From Azolla caroliniana (lineage: Eukaryota > Polypodiophyta), in the NCBI GenBank assembly GCA_043228905.1, contig JBHGNT010000016.1, positions 6,448,001 through 6,512,000 of the forward strand: a stretch of DNA of 64,000 nt. Direction: 5' to 3'. Shown here piece after piece: positions 49,561-61,571 of the stretch; position 1 is the stretch's first letter, and every line of letters starts with the position of its first letter. A model generated the notes under the pieces. That model did not search any database. It saw only the letters and a list, made by a program, of their open reading frames with translations, and was not told the origin of the DNA. The translations under genes and the position numbers were made by a program.

Positions 49561-52463
49561 CAATGCTCTGTTTTATTCAGTAAAATGGCAAATGTGTAGT
49601 TAATGGGCATATGACCAAATCTTAGCAAGATGGCCCTTAGGAGGTTTTTCGTCCGATTTGCGCACTCTCTCTCTTTTAAACACAATCCCGGTATTCCTCT
49701 TGTGATTTCTCGAGCACCCCCCGGACCACCATTTGCTCTTGAAGAATGTCCAAAAAGTTGAAGGGCTACTAGTTTTGGATTATAGTTTTTAGTCATGTAA
49801 ATGGTTAATGTTGATATGGAGGAGTAGTCTTGATATGGTTTTTAAGTTCTAGCAGTTGTGTAGGATTTGGTGTTGTCAGACCTTTTGCCAAAGACATCTC
49901 CAATAATAGCACTACTCAACATTGAGTCTCGTCTCTGATCATATGCATTATTGAGGATGACACACTACATTGTAGTTTCTTTCGATGTAGGTTATCATGT
50001 TAGCTCGGCCACGGAAGGAAAGCACATCAATTGGATCTTCTATTTGAAACACCACATGGTTGCATGGTTTGATGAATGTATTATGTGTGATTGTCAATTA
50101 TATTGATGCTTCTTTCTTATTTGGGTAGGGGGGTGGTGGTGGGGGCCATAAATAAGAAGCTCAACCGTTTAGATGAAGATTCATTGTTTGGGATAGGAAC
50201 TATCGTCTCATATGGCATGGATAAGGGTCTTTCAAAATATGTAATATTATTACAAAACATGATTAGAATCATGAATGATAACATGCACTTGTCCCATGAT
50301 AAGAGTGCAACCATCATCATGTTAGCTAAAAGTGATACTCGAGCAAACAAGGATTTGAGTAAATTTAGATTGGATAAGAGTTCTGCAATTCCAGTGCAAT
50401 GATGATATTAGACCATCGTTGACTTTTGTTGAAAGATACATTGCACGAAGAATCACAGAGTGTTTGATTACATTGGGATGTCATATGGGTAACATTACAT
50501 GAGAAAACTCACCATTAATGGGGTTCTCCACCATTCTAATTAATACGATGATGAATGTGGTTCATTGATGTTAACATTAGATATAATGTGATTGACATAA
50601 CTTATTCCTTAATCCATCATTATGTTGATTTTGCCAATAAATGAAATGAATTAGTTATGGGATGAATACATTTCTATTTTAATGTTTTGGCATATAGTTA
50701 TCAATCAAGTAATAAGGATCAATAACCAATAGCTAATTATTAGTAATTAACTCTAATAATTGATTTTGTTGGTGGGTGATTGATTGGGTATATAGTTACA
50801 AATTAAATTACTTCCAACTAATTTAATAATCAACTGTTCAAAATATTATAAAACAATAGTTTAATATTTAATTATAGAAGTGTCTTCCTCGTCATTGAAC
50901 GTCAATTGTGAGAACTACTCAAAAAGATAAATATCCATAGTAAATGTCCAAAATTTCACCTTGGACTTCACTCAAATGGATCCAAGATGTCTGAAAGCTT
51001 TAGCCTTGAATTTGAACATAGAGCATCACTATCACTTGTTGTAGGTTTGGTGTAGGACTAAGTAATGGTGGCATGCAATTCGAGTGACATGATGAATCCA
51101 CCAATGGACTCGAAAAGTCTTTCTTAGTCATTAACTTCACAAATGGATTTGCTTAAACTTGTGCAGTTAAACTACTTGTAACTTGTTCCCCTTTTAAAGA
51201 AAGTCAATGAAAATACATGGCTGATATGATTCATGATCATTTATATCTCCGAGAAACTAGCAAAACATTTACATCGTTGGCTCCTCCTTGAAGATTCAAG
51301 CTTCGTATTACAAAATTCATACTACAACTGCTATATGTAACTGCCAATGGGCATTTCAGTCGTTTAACATTCACTCTTTGTATTTCTTTCTAACTTTGCT
51401 TTAATTGATGCATAAACTTTCTTGATGATATCAATGATCCTCTTGACCCTAAACGGTGAAATATATTTCTTTCAAGTCCTTTTAGCTTTGATTGTATTTA
51501 ATTTTGAATGAGCTTTTGGATTACAAGAACTATTTCCTCCCAACCTTCTTAAATTGTCATGCGAAAGCTTTGCTAATTGTCAATGAACTATAGCCAATGT
51601 AGCTCATAAAAAAAAAGCTTGTCATCACATTGGGAGAGTTGGGTTACATCTGCATCACTATCACTATATTCTCGACATATAGTGCAATTCATTCAAGATA
51701 TGCTGACATACTAAGTGGGAGTGATAACTTAAGTGCCATACTTAAGACACTACCTAGAAGGTTGAGCTCATGTGTACGCTTTATTCACACATAGAGATTT
51801 CTTAGGAAGGAGACACATATCAAGAACACATGCATACTCTATCCCATAGGTCAAAACTGGCCTCTTTATGGACGATAAAAATTCTAATTCTAATACTCCT
51901 TTACAAAGGCACCTTGCTTGTTGAGGTATCAAAAGAATGTCCATATAACAAAGTAAATTAACTAGATATAGCAGCAATAACATTGGCACTATCCTAATTA
52001 GCAATAATCAGATCTTGCTTCATTAACTAACGATTGCAAACTTACCCATAAGTTTGTCTTGTTCACTCATCTACAAAAATAGCTTGAAGTATAGGATAGG
52101 TAAAGACATAAGACAGTTCACTTGAGTTAGGTACCCACATTTATAAGATGTTTGATTACCTATAAGCTTAGATGAACTACCTAAATATAACAAACACCAC
52201 TTGACTCTAGCCTACTTGCCCACAATTATGGTTTGTTTCATTAGCTGCCCAATACAGGCCAGGTTAGCTACATTAACTTAATTACAAAGAAGTGTGAAAA
52301 TTTGTGAAAAACCTTAATGAATTCTAGATAGTAGTGAAGAAATTAAAGTCAACCCAAAATTTGTCCATCAACTTTGGTGGAGGGATGATGATCTACAATT
52401 AGATGATTAAATGGGTAAAGCATGTCCATTACAAAGTAGTAATAGGGAGAAGAGATTCTCCCT
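49561..52463. other. AT-rich intergenic DNA, 2.9 kb
   Basis: No recognisable domain, RNA gene or transposon end. A plus-strand ORF at 50091-50402 has no family resemblance and no supporting context. The sequence just below 52464 should be the 3' UTR of the aminopeptidase gene. Confidence 0.5.
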
Positions 52464-55361
52464 TTAATGATCAAACTTTTGCATTAAGCCTTTAACCACA
52501 GATTGAGCAATGGGATGGTACTTGTCTTTGGCTTCAACAAAAGCCCTTTTGGCAAGCTCTTTTGCTTCGGGTGAGCTTTGAAGCAACCCTGAGTATAGAG
52601 GCCGCAAATATTTCATCCTCCCAACCTCATGTAGAGCAACTTCTATGCTTGAAAAGCATGGCTTGTAGCCTGAGAACGCCGCAATTGTCAAGAACGCAAT
52701 CTTGATCTCCCAATTATCATTCTTTGAGAAGTGGAACTTCTCATCAAGCTCAGCAATCTTGTGATAAAAGAAGACAACCCAAAATTCAGCATATTATTTA
52801 CTGGTTCAATACTTGCATTTAGTTTAGGGTTCCAATTTTAAGGTCTATGTTTAAAAGCTCAGGAATAAAGGTTTGAAGCTTCAATTCACATAAAGTTTAT
52901 TGTTAGGGATTTTTAATGGTTTAGCTTACATAAAGTTTCATGTTCAGTTTTTTAGACTAATGGCACAAAAATATGTTGCATATGATTTGATAATTCAATT
53001 CATGTAAGCTTAAAGGTTTAGGCTATACCCTGAGGATAAAAGTTATTGGATTGGATTTAATGCATTGATTCACATAATGCTTGGAGATTTATTACCTCTT
53101 CTGCTTGGAGCTTTTTGGGCAAATTTTCCAAGTAAATTTGCCATTCAAGAGCTTCCCATGAGGCATTTTCAGCCTCACTAATACGTTGGCCTGAACTAAA
53201 TCCACTTGCTAAGGTTAGGACCTTATCAAGGATAGCAGATTTGGGCTCTTTGGCATCAGGAGGGATCCCTGGCTGATAGACCCACATGTCTAAATCGATC
53301 TTCTCTTCAATGCCACTGAAGTAACTTTTCAAAAACACTAAAAATGTCTCTGTGCTTATGGATGTGAATCGAAATGTGGATATATATGTCTTCAAGAAAT
53401 CGTCAAATGCTGCTCGCCCAAACTACATAAAAGCATCCAATTTTACATGGTATCTGAGTCATATAACATATGCTTTTAAAGCATAACAAAAAGTATGTGA
53501 TTTCACATGGTATCACAAGGATATAGCATAAGCTACAGTATGACAAAACACATTGTTTGAACTCATACAAATGCATATACAGTAAGCTTTTAAGCATAGC
53601 AATTTCACAGTTATTATGGATAAATTGTAAGATTTAAACATTGATGAAGTACAAGCAAGTTGAGTTAACCTCATTTTCAAGCCGGATAAGGAATTGGCAT
53701 CCTTTCTCATACGGTACTTGAGAGTAGATTTCATCAGGATCCACACCTTCTTGGTTTGTCTTTAGCTTTGTGAACTCAGGACGGTCTTTGAACCTTTCCA
53801 TCTCTTCTTTCAGCCCACTCCATCCAAGCCCAAGGTGTAGATTCGCTCTCTCTTTACCCTCTAATGCTTCTACAATCCTCCGCTCAGCATAAGTCGTAAA
53901 ACCCTGCACACCCAAATTGCAATAGGACTACATATCATGACCACAAGAGCAAACAAAGAGTTGATGGGTGTCTGACCATCTGATCGTTCATGAACTCCTA
54001 AACCTTTTCAATGCCTTCTTTAACATTAGGTTCATATACTTATATCATGTACTTCCTAGAGGCCTATGTCCAAATCATAGTAGCTATCCCACTACATCCA
54101 CCCATATGATAATCCACATACTAATATGTCAATTTCTGGCCTTTGCAACTCATTAAGGAGCTCAATACATTGAATTTGCCATTGCCAAATGACATATGCA
54201 AGGCCTTTGGAAATGGTATCAGGTAGTCAAATAATGACGAAATTGCTTTAAAGCTAGAATCCGAAAATCCAAGGAATAGATACGACAAATCTACACATAC
54301 TTTAGTACCTCATTAAGCCAGAAGTCATCATTCGTTGCATTGGTGATAAGGTTCCCGGTCCAACTATGGGCAAGTTCATGCGCTACGACTTGGACACCAC
54401 TCTTATCGCCGACGATGACAGTCGGGGTCAAGAAAACCATCCTTGGATTCTCCATACCGCCATAAGGGAAGCTTGGTGGCATCACCACAAGATCCAATCT
54501 TTCCCATTCGTAAGGGCCAAAGAGAGTCTCACCTTGGAGCATCATGGCCTCAGTATCAGAGAACTCATGGGCTGCGGCAGCCAAGACGGGTGGCTCGGCG
54601 TAAATGCGGGAGCGGGGGCTAAGGTCAGCAAAGGTGATGTCTCCGGCAGCCATGGCGAAGAGGTAAGGCGGGATGCACTGCTCCATCTGGAAGAGCTCCA
54701 CAACACGACCCTCGGCAAACCAGAGGTTCTCATTGCAGGCACCCATGGAAGATCCGAATGTGGTCATCACTGATGATGATAATTCATGACCTGTTGATTG
54801 ATCGGAGGAGGCACCCACAGATGCCATGGTGCCTGCGAATTGATCGGATGCCCGGCCCATATGGGCGGCGGACATTACAACAGACATTTCGCTCGGGACA
54901 TTCACTTTGGCCGTGTAGCGGATTCGGGCAGCCGGCGTGTCTTGGCATGGGAAGATTGACCTTGCATGAATGGCCTGGCACTGTGTGAATACATAAGGTA
55001 GCTTCCCACCTGCTGTCTGGGCAGGATCTAGCCATTGCAATGCGGAGCCACCACTATCTGTACGGAAAATAACTGTAAAAGACGACTGGTTAGTCAAGGA
55101 AACTGTTAACAGTGTGCCTTTGATTGCGTCTGGCTCAGAGAGCTTGAAAGGAAGAATGATGTCAGAGGATTTTCCATAGATAACAGAGATATGGAGAGAC
55201 CTTGTGTCAAGGAAGAAATCCCCACTGAATGGACGGGAGAGATGAAGGGTCGCAGAGCCATGGATGGACTTTGAGTCAAAATCTAAGAAGAGGGCAAGCT
55301 CGATTAGGTTAGTGAGAGGGTGTGTTGAGTCTGCATAGGAATGCGGGTCTAGGGGTGCCAT
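52464..55361 (-). CDS. LTA4H: Leukotriene A4 hydrolase-like M1 aminopeptidase, 635 aa
   Basis: Four exons, 54309-55361, 53670-53903, 53096-53422 and 52464-52757, all GT-AG and phase 0 (1908 nt). The N-terminal beta domain is followed by the exopeptidase motif PYGGMENP (about residues 299-306) and the zinc site HELAHSW (328-334) with the third ligand Glu at 351, exactly 18 residues after the second His (HExxH-18-E). The C-terminal helical domain (about 490-635) is complete and ends KFDH. The family is a cytosolic zinc aminopeptidase; plant members are best regarded as peptidases, since leukotriene A4 is not a plant metabolite. A Ser/Ala-rich stretch at about residues 166-205 looks longer than usual. 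The start is the first ATG, and the leader contains telomere-like repeats. Confidence 0.95.
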
Positions 55362-55597
55362 GGGGACTTGAGGAATTAAGGTTTTAGAAATCTTGGGACT
55401 TTCAGGGTTTTGGGGTTTTAGGGTATCAGGGGTTTAGGGTCTTCGGAAATCGGAAATCGGAGCAGAGGTTTTGTTTTCTACGGCTGATGATTAGGTTTTA
55501 GGGTTTTAAGATTACGATTAATAGTGCAGATCTCTCTCCTCTACATACATACATATAATATGTATACTTCTACTGCAGGCCTACTGTGTGTTCTCCC

Positions 55598-55623
55598 TAG
55601 GGTTAGGGTTAGGGTTAGGGTTA
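55598..55623. repeat. Short interstitial telomere-like run, (TTAGGG)4
   Basis: Four tandem TTAGGG-type units about 240 bases upstream of the aminopeptidase start. More irregular TTTTAGGGTTTT stretches lie at 55380-55515. Read in the gene's direction these are telo-box-like CCCTAA repeats. Confidence 0.85.
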
Positions 55624-56039
55624 TTCAGCACGATCTGTGTGCGATGGAATGAATACCTTAGTACCTATACACATACATCTACATACTGTACACGCATATG
55701 TAGGCCTCTTGTAGCGCACACTAATTGCAATTTGCAGAGGAAATCTGAGGAAAATCTCAGAGATTCAAATCTATCCATAATCCCCCACACACCTCAAATT
55801 TCACGAAACCCCTTTCAGCTTTCAGTCGTCGTCTTCTACATCTGGGAACCTAAAAGTTGTAGTTTCCAAAAACAGAGCAGAGCAGAACAGAGCACACAGT
55901 AATGGGAGGCTTGAAAGGGGGCACACCAAAAAAGCATTAGCTATGGCTATAACACCCCCCCCCCAAAAAAAGCAGAGCTATGGCTATTCTTATAGCATGG
56001 AGGGCTAAGTTTATAGTTTTCGGTAGTATGCAGACGTCC
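55624..56039. other. Promoter-side intergenic DNA
   Basis: Upstream region of the minus-strand aminopeptidase gene. A poly-C run at about 55953-55961 lies near its far end. Nothing else was recognised. Confidence 0.45.
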
Positions 56040-56375
56040 ATCCGGTCCGATACTGCCATCGATTTGGTTGTCCGCGGCGGGTCGGCAGGCAGGCGATCTG
56101 ATACAAGCATCAGTTTGGTTGTTTGTTGCAGGGGGGTTGGGTAGGCAAGCAGATGGGCGATCCGGTACAAGCATCAGTATCGACGTCCGTTCGGTCTGAT
56201 ATTGTATCAGTTTGGTTGTCCGCAGGGGGGGGGGGGGGGGGGGGGCAGGCGGGGCAGATGGGTGATCCAATACAAGCACCGGTTTGGTTGTCCGCAAGGG
56301 GTGGGCTGGCTGGCGTATGGGCAATCCGATCCAAGCATCGGTTTGGTTGTCTTCAGGGGGTGGGCGGTGTAACAA
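56040..56375. repeat. G-rich minisatellite, about 62-bp period, with a 21-G run
   Basis: Landmarks such as tacaagcat and ggtttggttgtc recur at intervals of 61-63 bases (for example 56101/56164 and 56271/56332), separated by G-rich blocks. One block is an uninterrupted run of 21 Gs at 56225-56245. Units are degenerate. All ORFs here are repeat artefacts (poly-Pro on the minus strand). Confidence 0.85.
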
Positions 56376-56610
56376 CACCGAAATTTTGTGATTAGGGTGG
56401 ATCTCCGAATTGGGACCCGCTGAACGTACCACCCAACCATCCTTTGTCCAACCTCCAAACCAATTTGTCCCATTATCTCATTTGAATTGATTGTCCCATC
56501 TTGTGAGTCATGGGTGTCTTTTTAAAAAAAAAACTATCCTCCATCTTGTGAGTCATGGGTGTCTTCTCCATTTGTCAAGAAGACTTAGAAGCCCATGACT
56601 CATGGGGCCG

Positions 56611-56815
56611 TCTCTACCCGTGAGATGACTCTCACCTCAATTTGTCGAGGTGGTGTGTTGTGGTTCCGATCATGGAACCTATCAACAAAACAGATGTGTT
56701 ACAATGGGCATTTCTCTACCCGTCGAGAAAGGCCCTCACCTCAATCCATTGAGGCGGTGTGTTGTGGTTTCGTGATCTCAACACATTGGATGTGTTACAA
56801 GAGGGCGGGCGAATG
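56611..56815. repeat. Two-copy tandem duplication, about 102-bp unit
   Basis: tctctacccgt starts at 56611 and 56713. It is followed in both by a ctcacctcaat block, a ggtgtgttgtggtt block and gatgtgttaca. A shorter duplication of atcttgtgagtcatgggtg lies just upstream (about 56495-56565). Confidence 0.75.
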
Positions 56816-58156
56816 GGTGACGAAACCCTGCCAATATCTCCTCTCCATATATCACCCTAAATCCACGTAGCGGAAAAAGCATCAAATACACATGCACATA
56901 ATAGTATATCCCCCCTCCCTGGTTAGTCATCCCATCCATCTCCTCCTCTGCCCACCTCCCATTTTCTCACCTGACATAGTATCGACAACCTCTCTCCTAC
57001 TTCCATCTCACACTTGGTTTTCCTCTACGCCCCTCCGCTTATTAATTAGCCTTCAACAAGACACTTGATATAGCGCGTTCCTATAAAATAGGGCGCGGGC
57101 TTGTGCTTAAGAAACCCTCCTCTATGCTTCTTGGATCGAATAACGAGGGGTTATTTTTGGGCATTGAAACAACTTCCAGCATTAAGACGAGTTATTGTAT
57201 GTATATGGGCAGTGTGCAACCCTTTCTTTGGCAATTCCGTGAAGGGTAGGATTTGGTGCAACTTCATCGTCACATACCATGAGGCAAGTGGAAAATGTGC
57301 AAATCTTGGAATGCAATTTTGCTATTAAGATAATCACATCTATACAACATGGATGTGTATATATACGCATGCGTGTGTACATAGACAACCACACAAATTG
57401 CACGTATTACCTATAGAGAAAATTACTTGGGAATGGCAGAGTAGATCATATTTGTAGGTTACGTTAGGTTTATTGTTGTGAGGTCACAAGTACAAGCATA
57501 ATTACCAATTAGTTGTTTAGATGTTTAATATACGAAGTTGTCTCCTCGTCTCCTTAAAATATTTCTTATGTTTTTTTATGTGTATGTGACATAAAGAGGC
57601 ATTTATCTTTAGAATGTGGCTCAAATGGTTATGCTTCTAAGGTTCAACAATTTGCATATATCAATGGTATGGTTAAGATTTGTGAAACCACTTTTGTGAG
57701 GGTATCTGAAGTGAAATCAAGAATCGTTTGTTAAACTTTCTAGAGCCCACATTCTTGTCACAAATGTTGTGACCATGATTGCCTTTAAGAACTTCTCCAA
57801 GAAGAGCGTGTGACATAAGGGCCTTGATCTTTCCAATGATATGCATCACTAATGTTAGACTTGCCTCATCAAACTCACCATCTTCCAAGGTGATCGATAC
57901 CCACATCTCAATGGAGATTGATTGAGCTAGATTCAAGCCTCTTACTGATGCACAATGTCGATGTCGATGAGAAAGTAACCTATTCCCCTATTGTGGTGAC
58001 TCCATCTTAATTCGCCAATGCCCAAAAAGGGTTCGTGATGACAAATATACCAAACAAACAAATATAGCTCTAAACAAGTTTGGAGGAGGCATTCTAGAAA
58101 TATTTGGAAACTTCTAGAAACTTTTGAAGCATGCATGCACATATAGTGCTCATGAA
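56816..58156. other. Intergenic DNA before the nested LTR elements
   Basis: AT-rich, with short ORFs only. The minus-strand ORF at 57673-57936 is not recognised. No RNA gene was seen. Confidence 0.45.
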
Positions 58157-58320
58157 TGTTGGTCGGTTAGGCCAAAGTAGGAAAGGGGAGCCGGTTTTGG
58201 GATTAAGGGAGTTGTAATTAGAATTAATTATCATAATTATAAGATCGGACGAACGGACCCGGAATCAGTATGCCGATCCGGATCCGGATCGGTTCGTAGC
58301 CGGTTGCCGGTCGACACCGG
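58157..58320 (+). repeat. Left part of an interrupted plus-strand LTR
   Basis: Begins TGTTGGTCGG and reads into a ggaatcagtatgccgatccggatccgg segment that closely resembles the middle of the 22.4-kb element's LTR. It is cut at 58320 by the insertion below and resumes at 63847. Confidence 0.75.
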
Positions 58321-59096
58321 TGTCGCGAAGTATCGCGCGTGCGTGGAGAAAGGCGGGACCACGGGGGTCCTGGACTAGGGAGTGACGGAGCGTAGGAAGT
58401 CGTGCTTCACCCTTTCCGGGGCACCCCAAGAGCACACCGGAAGCAACCGAAGGGGGAGAGAGAGAGAGAGCAGGCACGCAACATTGACTCTTGCACGAAC
58501 ATGTACATAAGCAAGAAAGAAACACTAAGACACACACACACACACCAACAGAGACCCGAATATGTACAGCCAAATGTATATGTATTTACAAGACAACGAG
58601 ATTCAACACCGACTTCAAACCGGACCTAGGTCGCATGGGATACAACCGTTGTCTACTGCCAAGCCGCCGGTCGGGGAGCTCTCGGGCTTGTTGCGCCGAG
58701 CGGGGTCTTGCACAAAGTACAGGGCAGAAAACTGGAACGCTAGATGCCAAGGCTCGAAGCACAGAAGGAGGAGGAAGAAGAAGCAGAGGAGAGCAAGAGA
58801 AAGAAAAACCCTAGAACAAGAGAGAGAGAGAGAAAGAGAGAACGTCTCTCCGTCTAACGGTATACCCTATTAATACAAAATGGGCAACCCTTCTACAAGG
58901 GACCATCCCTTCCTTTTATAGAACAAGGAGAGGAATGCGTTACAATGTGGGATAAATCCCGATTTACATGGGATTCTTTGCCCCGACTTAACACCTATTA
59001 TTCACACAATTACACGAGGGTGAGTGCACATGGTGCACCCCGCCGATGTAGCCAATATTTCTCGGTTTCCGCCTCTGGCCGAAATTCTTCACGACA
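58321..59096 (-). repeat. Left LTR (3' LTR in element orientation)
   Basis: 776 bp, TGTCG...CGACA on the plus strand. It includes (GA)n near 58453-58470 and (AC)n near 58531-58546. The purine-rich tract at 59097-59109 lies immediately outside, on the minus strand. Confidence 0.93.
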
Positions 59097-59097
59097 T

Positions 59098-61570
59098 CCA
59101 CCCCCACCTAACTGCACGTCCATTGGTACGTGCCAAATCCGGTGAAGGGTGAGAGATTTCGGCCGGTGAGAAATCGGTCTTCCGTAATCCGCATCCCGGC
59201 TCGCTGCCAGTTTGAACCGTCGGCTTCGGTTCTTCCTTCGTGCTTACCTCCCCGTAGGCTCGTTCGACCCATCGATGGGTCCTTCACCGCGATCTCCATA
59301 GTACGCGTACTTCCGCTGGCCCTTGTTCGGCCGTATGCACGCCCCGCTCCCCGCCGTATGCCCAATGTCCTTTGGTTGAGGAACGCCTGTAGTGGCCCGC
59401 TTGGCCTCCGTTGACCATTCGTGTTGTCCTAATTGCCGTCCCATGTTGTTTCGCGTTGCCTTCGTCCTCTTGCCGCCACCTTCCTTCTCCATGGTCTTAC
59501 GTCGCCATGTCGGCTCGAACCGCCATGGTCTCCAGAACGGTGTGGAGGATCCTTCTCTGGCCTTCTACACGCTACCTCTGAACCGCGCAACCCATCTTCG
59601 TGCTCGCCTTTCCGCTTCGGCACCTCCGTGTGCCGCATACCCTCGTCCGTTTTTTGGCACTGCCTGTGCCGTACTCTGGTTCGTTTCACTCCTTGTCGAC
59701 CCTTTTCCCTGCCAGATCGTGGATCGCCACTCATCCGCATAGCGGTGTCCTCCGCACCCGAGGAACCCCCCAGTGGTAGCCTGCTTGGCTCTTTCTGTCT
59801 TGCGCTGCAGCAACAGGTCCTGAGTCTTCCGCTTGCCGTCGCCCCCTCGCCCCCACCAGCTTGTTATCCTGGGCTTGCCGTGTCAGTCTTCGTTACTTTG
59901 ACTGTCTGGCCGAGATCTACGAAGCGGGTGTGGAGGATCCTCCTCCGGACTCCCTTGTCATCCCTTGACTCTGACCCTGTGCAGTCCACTATGCACCTGT
60001 CACCTCGTTCCCGGCACCTCCCTTGCGCCGTCTTCCGCTTCCTTTGTTCGGCATCGCCCGTGCCGAACATCGTCCCGTAGTCACGCTTCGATCCGGCCCA
60101 CGATGGCCACTTGTGAGACTCTTGTTCCGTCCCAGGTGTGCCTTTTCGGCCCGACACACCTCCCCGTGTTTGCCCTACTGGCTCCTTCCGCTACCGTAAC
60201 CAGCCGGTAAGGGTTTCACACTTCGTCCTCCCCCGTCTTACCGACTCCCGATCCACTATCTCGTGTTGCCGGGTCCCGTTCCTTGCTGCCACCTTCCTTC
60301 TCCCTTGGTATTACGTTGCCACGTTGGCCGAACAGCCGGAGTCTCCGGAACCGGTGTGAAGATCCCATAGGACCGGTCTTCGTTTTGTTGCATGCCGAAA
60401 TTCAGGGTGTCTTTGTTTGAGTCCCTCCCGGATTCTCCTCGTGTCTTCCGCGTAGTCGGGCCCAGTTTCCCGCCACCACCTTCCTTCTCCCTCGGTCTTA
60501 CGTTGCCACGTTGGCCGAACAGCCGGAGTCTCCGGTCTGGTGTGGGGATCCCGTAGGACCAGACTTCCTTATGCTCGTGACCTTGCCGGTAGGTCCGATT
60601 CGGTTAGTAGCCACTTCGCCGGCTTGATACCTTCCTTCTCCGCTTTTCGTCGTCCGAACACGTTCACCTGCCGCCACCGTCCTTTCCTATAGGACTCACG
60701 TCGGCTCGGTGTGAGGATCTTCGTGGGACGTCGGTTTGCCCGCCCACAGTTCTTTGCCTTCGTCCCCTCGCCGCCACTGAACGTCACTCTAGGTCTCACG
60801 CCGGCTCTCGGGCCGACCGCCGGAGTCTCCGGATCCGGTGTGAAGGATCCTCCTCGGGCTCGTCGTATCTTTGACCCTTCTCCAGGGTCTTCCTTCCTTT
60901 GCAAGCCGAGAGGGTGGCTCGCTCCACACCCTCTCCCGTGGTACCGACGTATCGTGTTCTCGGCCTCTTCGTAGGCGTGCTCTCTTCCTCCCTCCCGGAA
61001 TGGTTATCCGGGAGTCCGCTCCGCCCGGTTCTTGTCCGGGTCCATTCGTCATTCTCTGGATTGCCGGGTCCCGTTCTCCTGTCGCCACCGACCTCTCCTA
61101 TAGGACTCACGCCGGCACTCGGGCAGACAGCCGGATTGGTTTGAAGATTTCATGGGACCGGTCTTCGTTTTCCTCTTCATCCCCGTACTTCTCCCGAACT
61201 CGTTGTTGCTCTCCTTGCTGCGTTCCTGCCTCGATCTTCCATCTCTGTCGGTCTTACGTTGCCCCGTCGGCCGAACAACCGAAGTCTCTGGATAGGATGT
61301 GGCGTAACTGATTTCTCAACATCTTTCGGTGACTCGTCCGGGCCACCGCCCCTTTTAGTGGTGTCGGTGGATAGCATCCGCTCTGTGATCAATCAAGCCC
61401 CGCCTGAGCTTGATTCTCCAATGTCCGGAGTTTCGGCTCGGATGCCGACCTTGCTAGACTCGTTCCAAACCTCTGATCACCCTCCTTCTATTCCCGACCT
61501 TCGCCCGATCGGTCTTTCTCCCCATGTAAAAGAGGGTGGCTCGTCCCGCACCCTCTCCCGTATCGGCACC
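59098..61570 (-). repeat. GC-rich degenerate tandem repeat array inside the retrotransposon
   Basis: On the plus strand a block of about 100 bases recurs irregularly. Its landmarks are gccaccttccttctcc, ggtcttacgttgccac, ccgaacagccggagtctccg and ggtgtgaagatcc. Copies start near 59466, 60287, 60472, 60672, 60774, 61082, 61235, 61740 and 61868. A second marker, gagagggtggctcg with caccctctcccgt, recurs at about 60907, 61530 and 62163, a super-period near 625 bases that reaches into the gag-like ORF. Long ORFs on both strands are by-products of high GC. The array probably grew from the C-terminal part of the gag-like ORF. Confidence 0.7.
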
Positions 61571-61571
61571 T

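Noticed and set aside
50091-50402. Plus-strand ORF of 103 aa in intergenic DNA
   Set aside because: No domain, no splice context and no neighbour logic.
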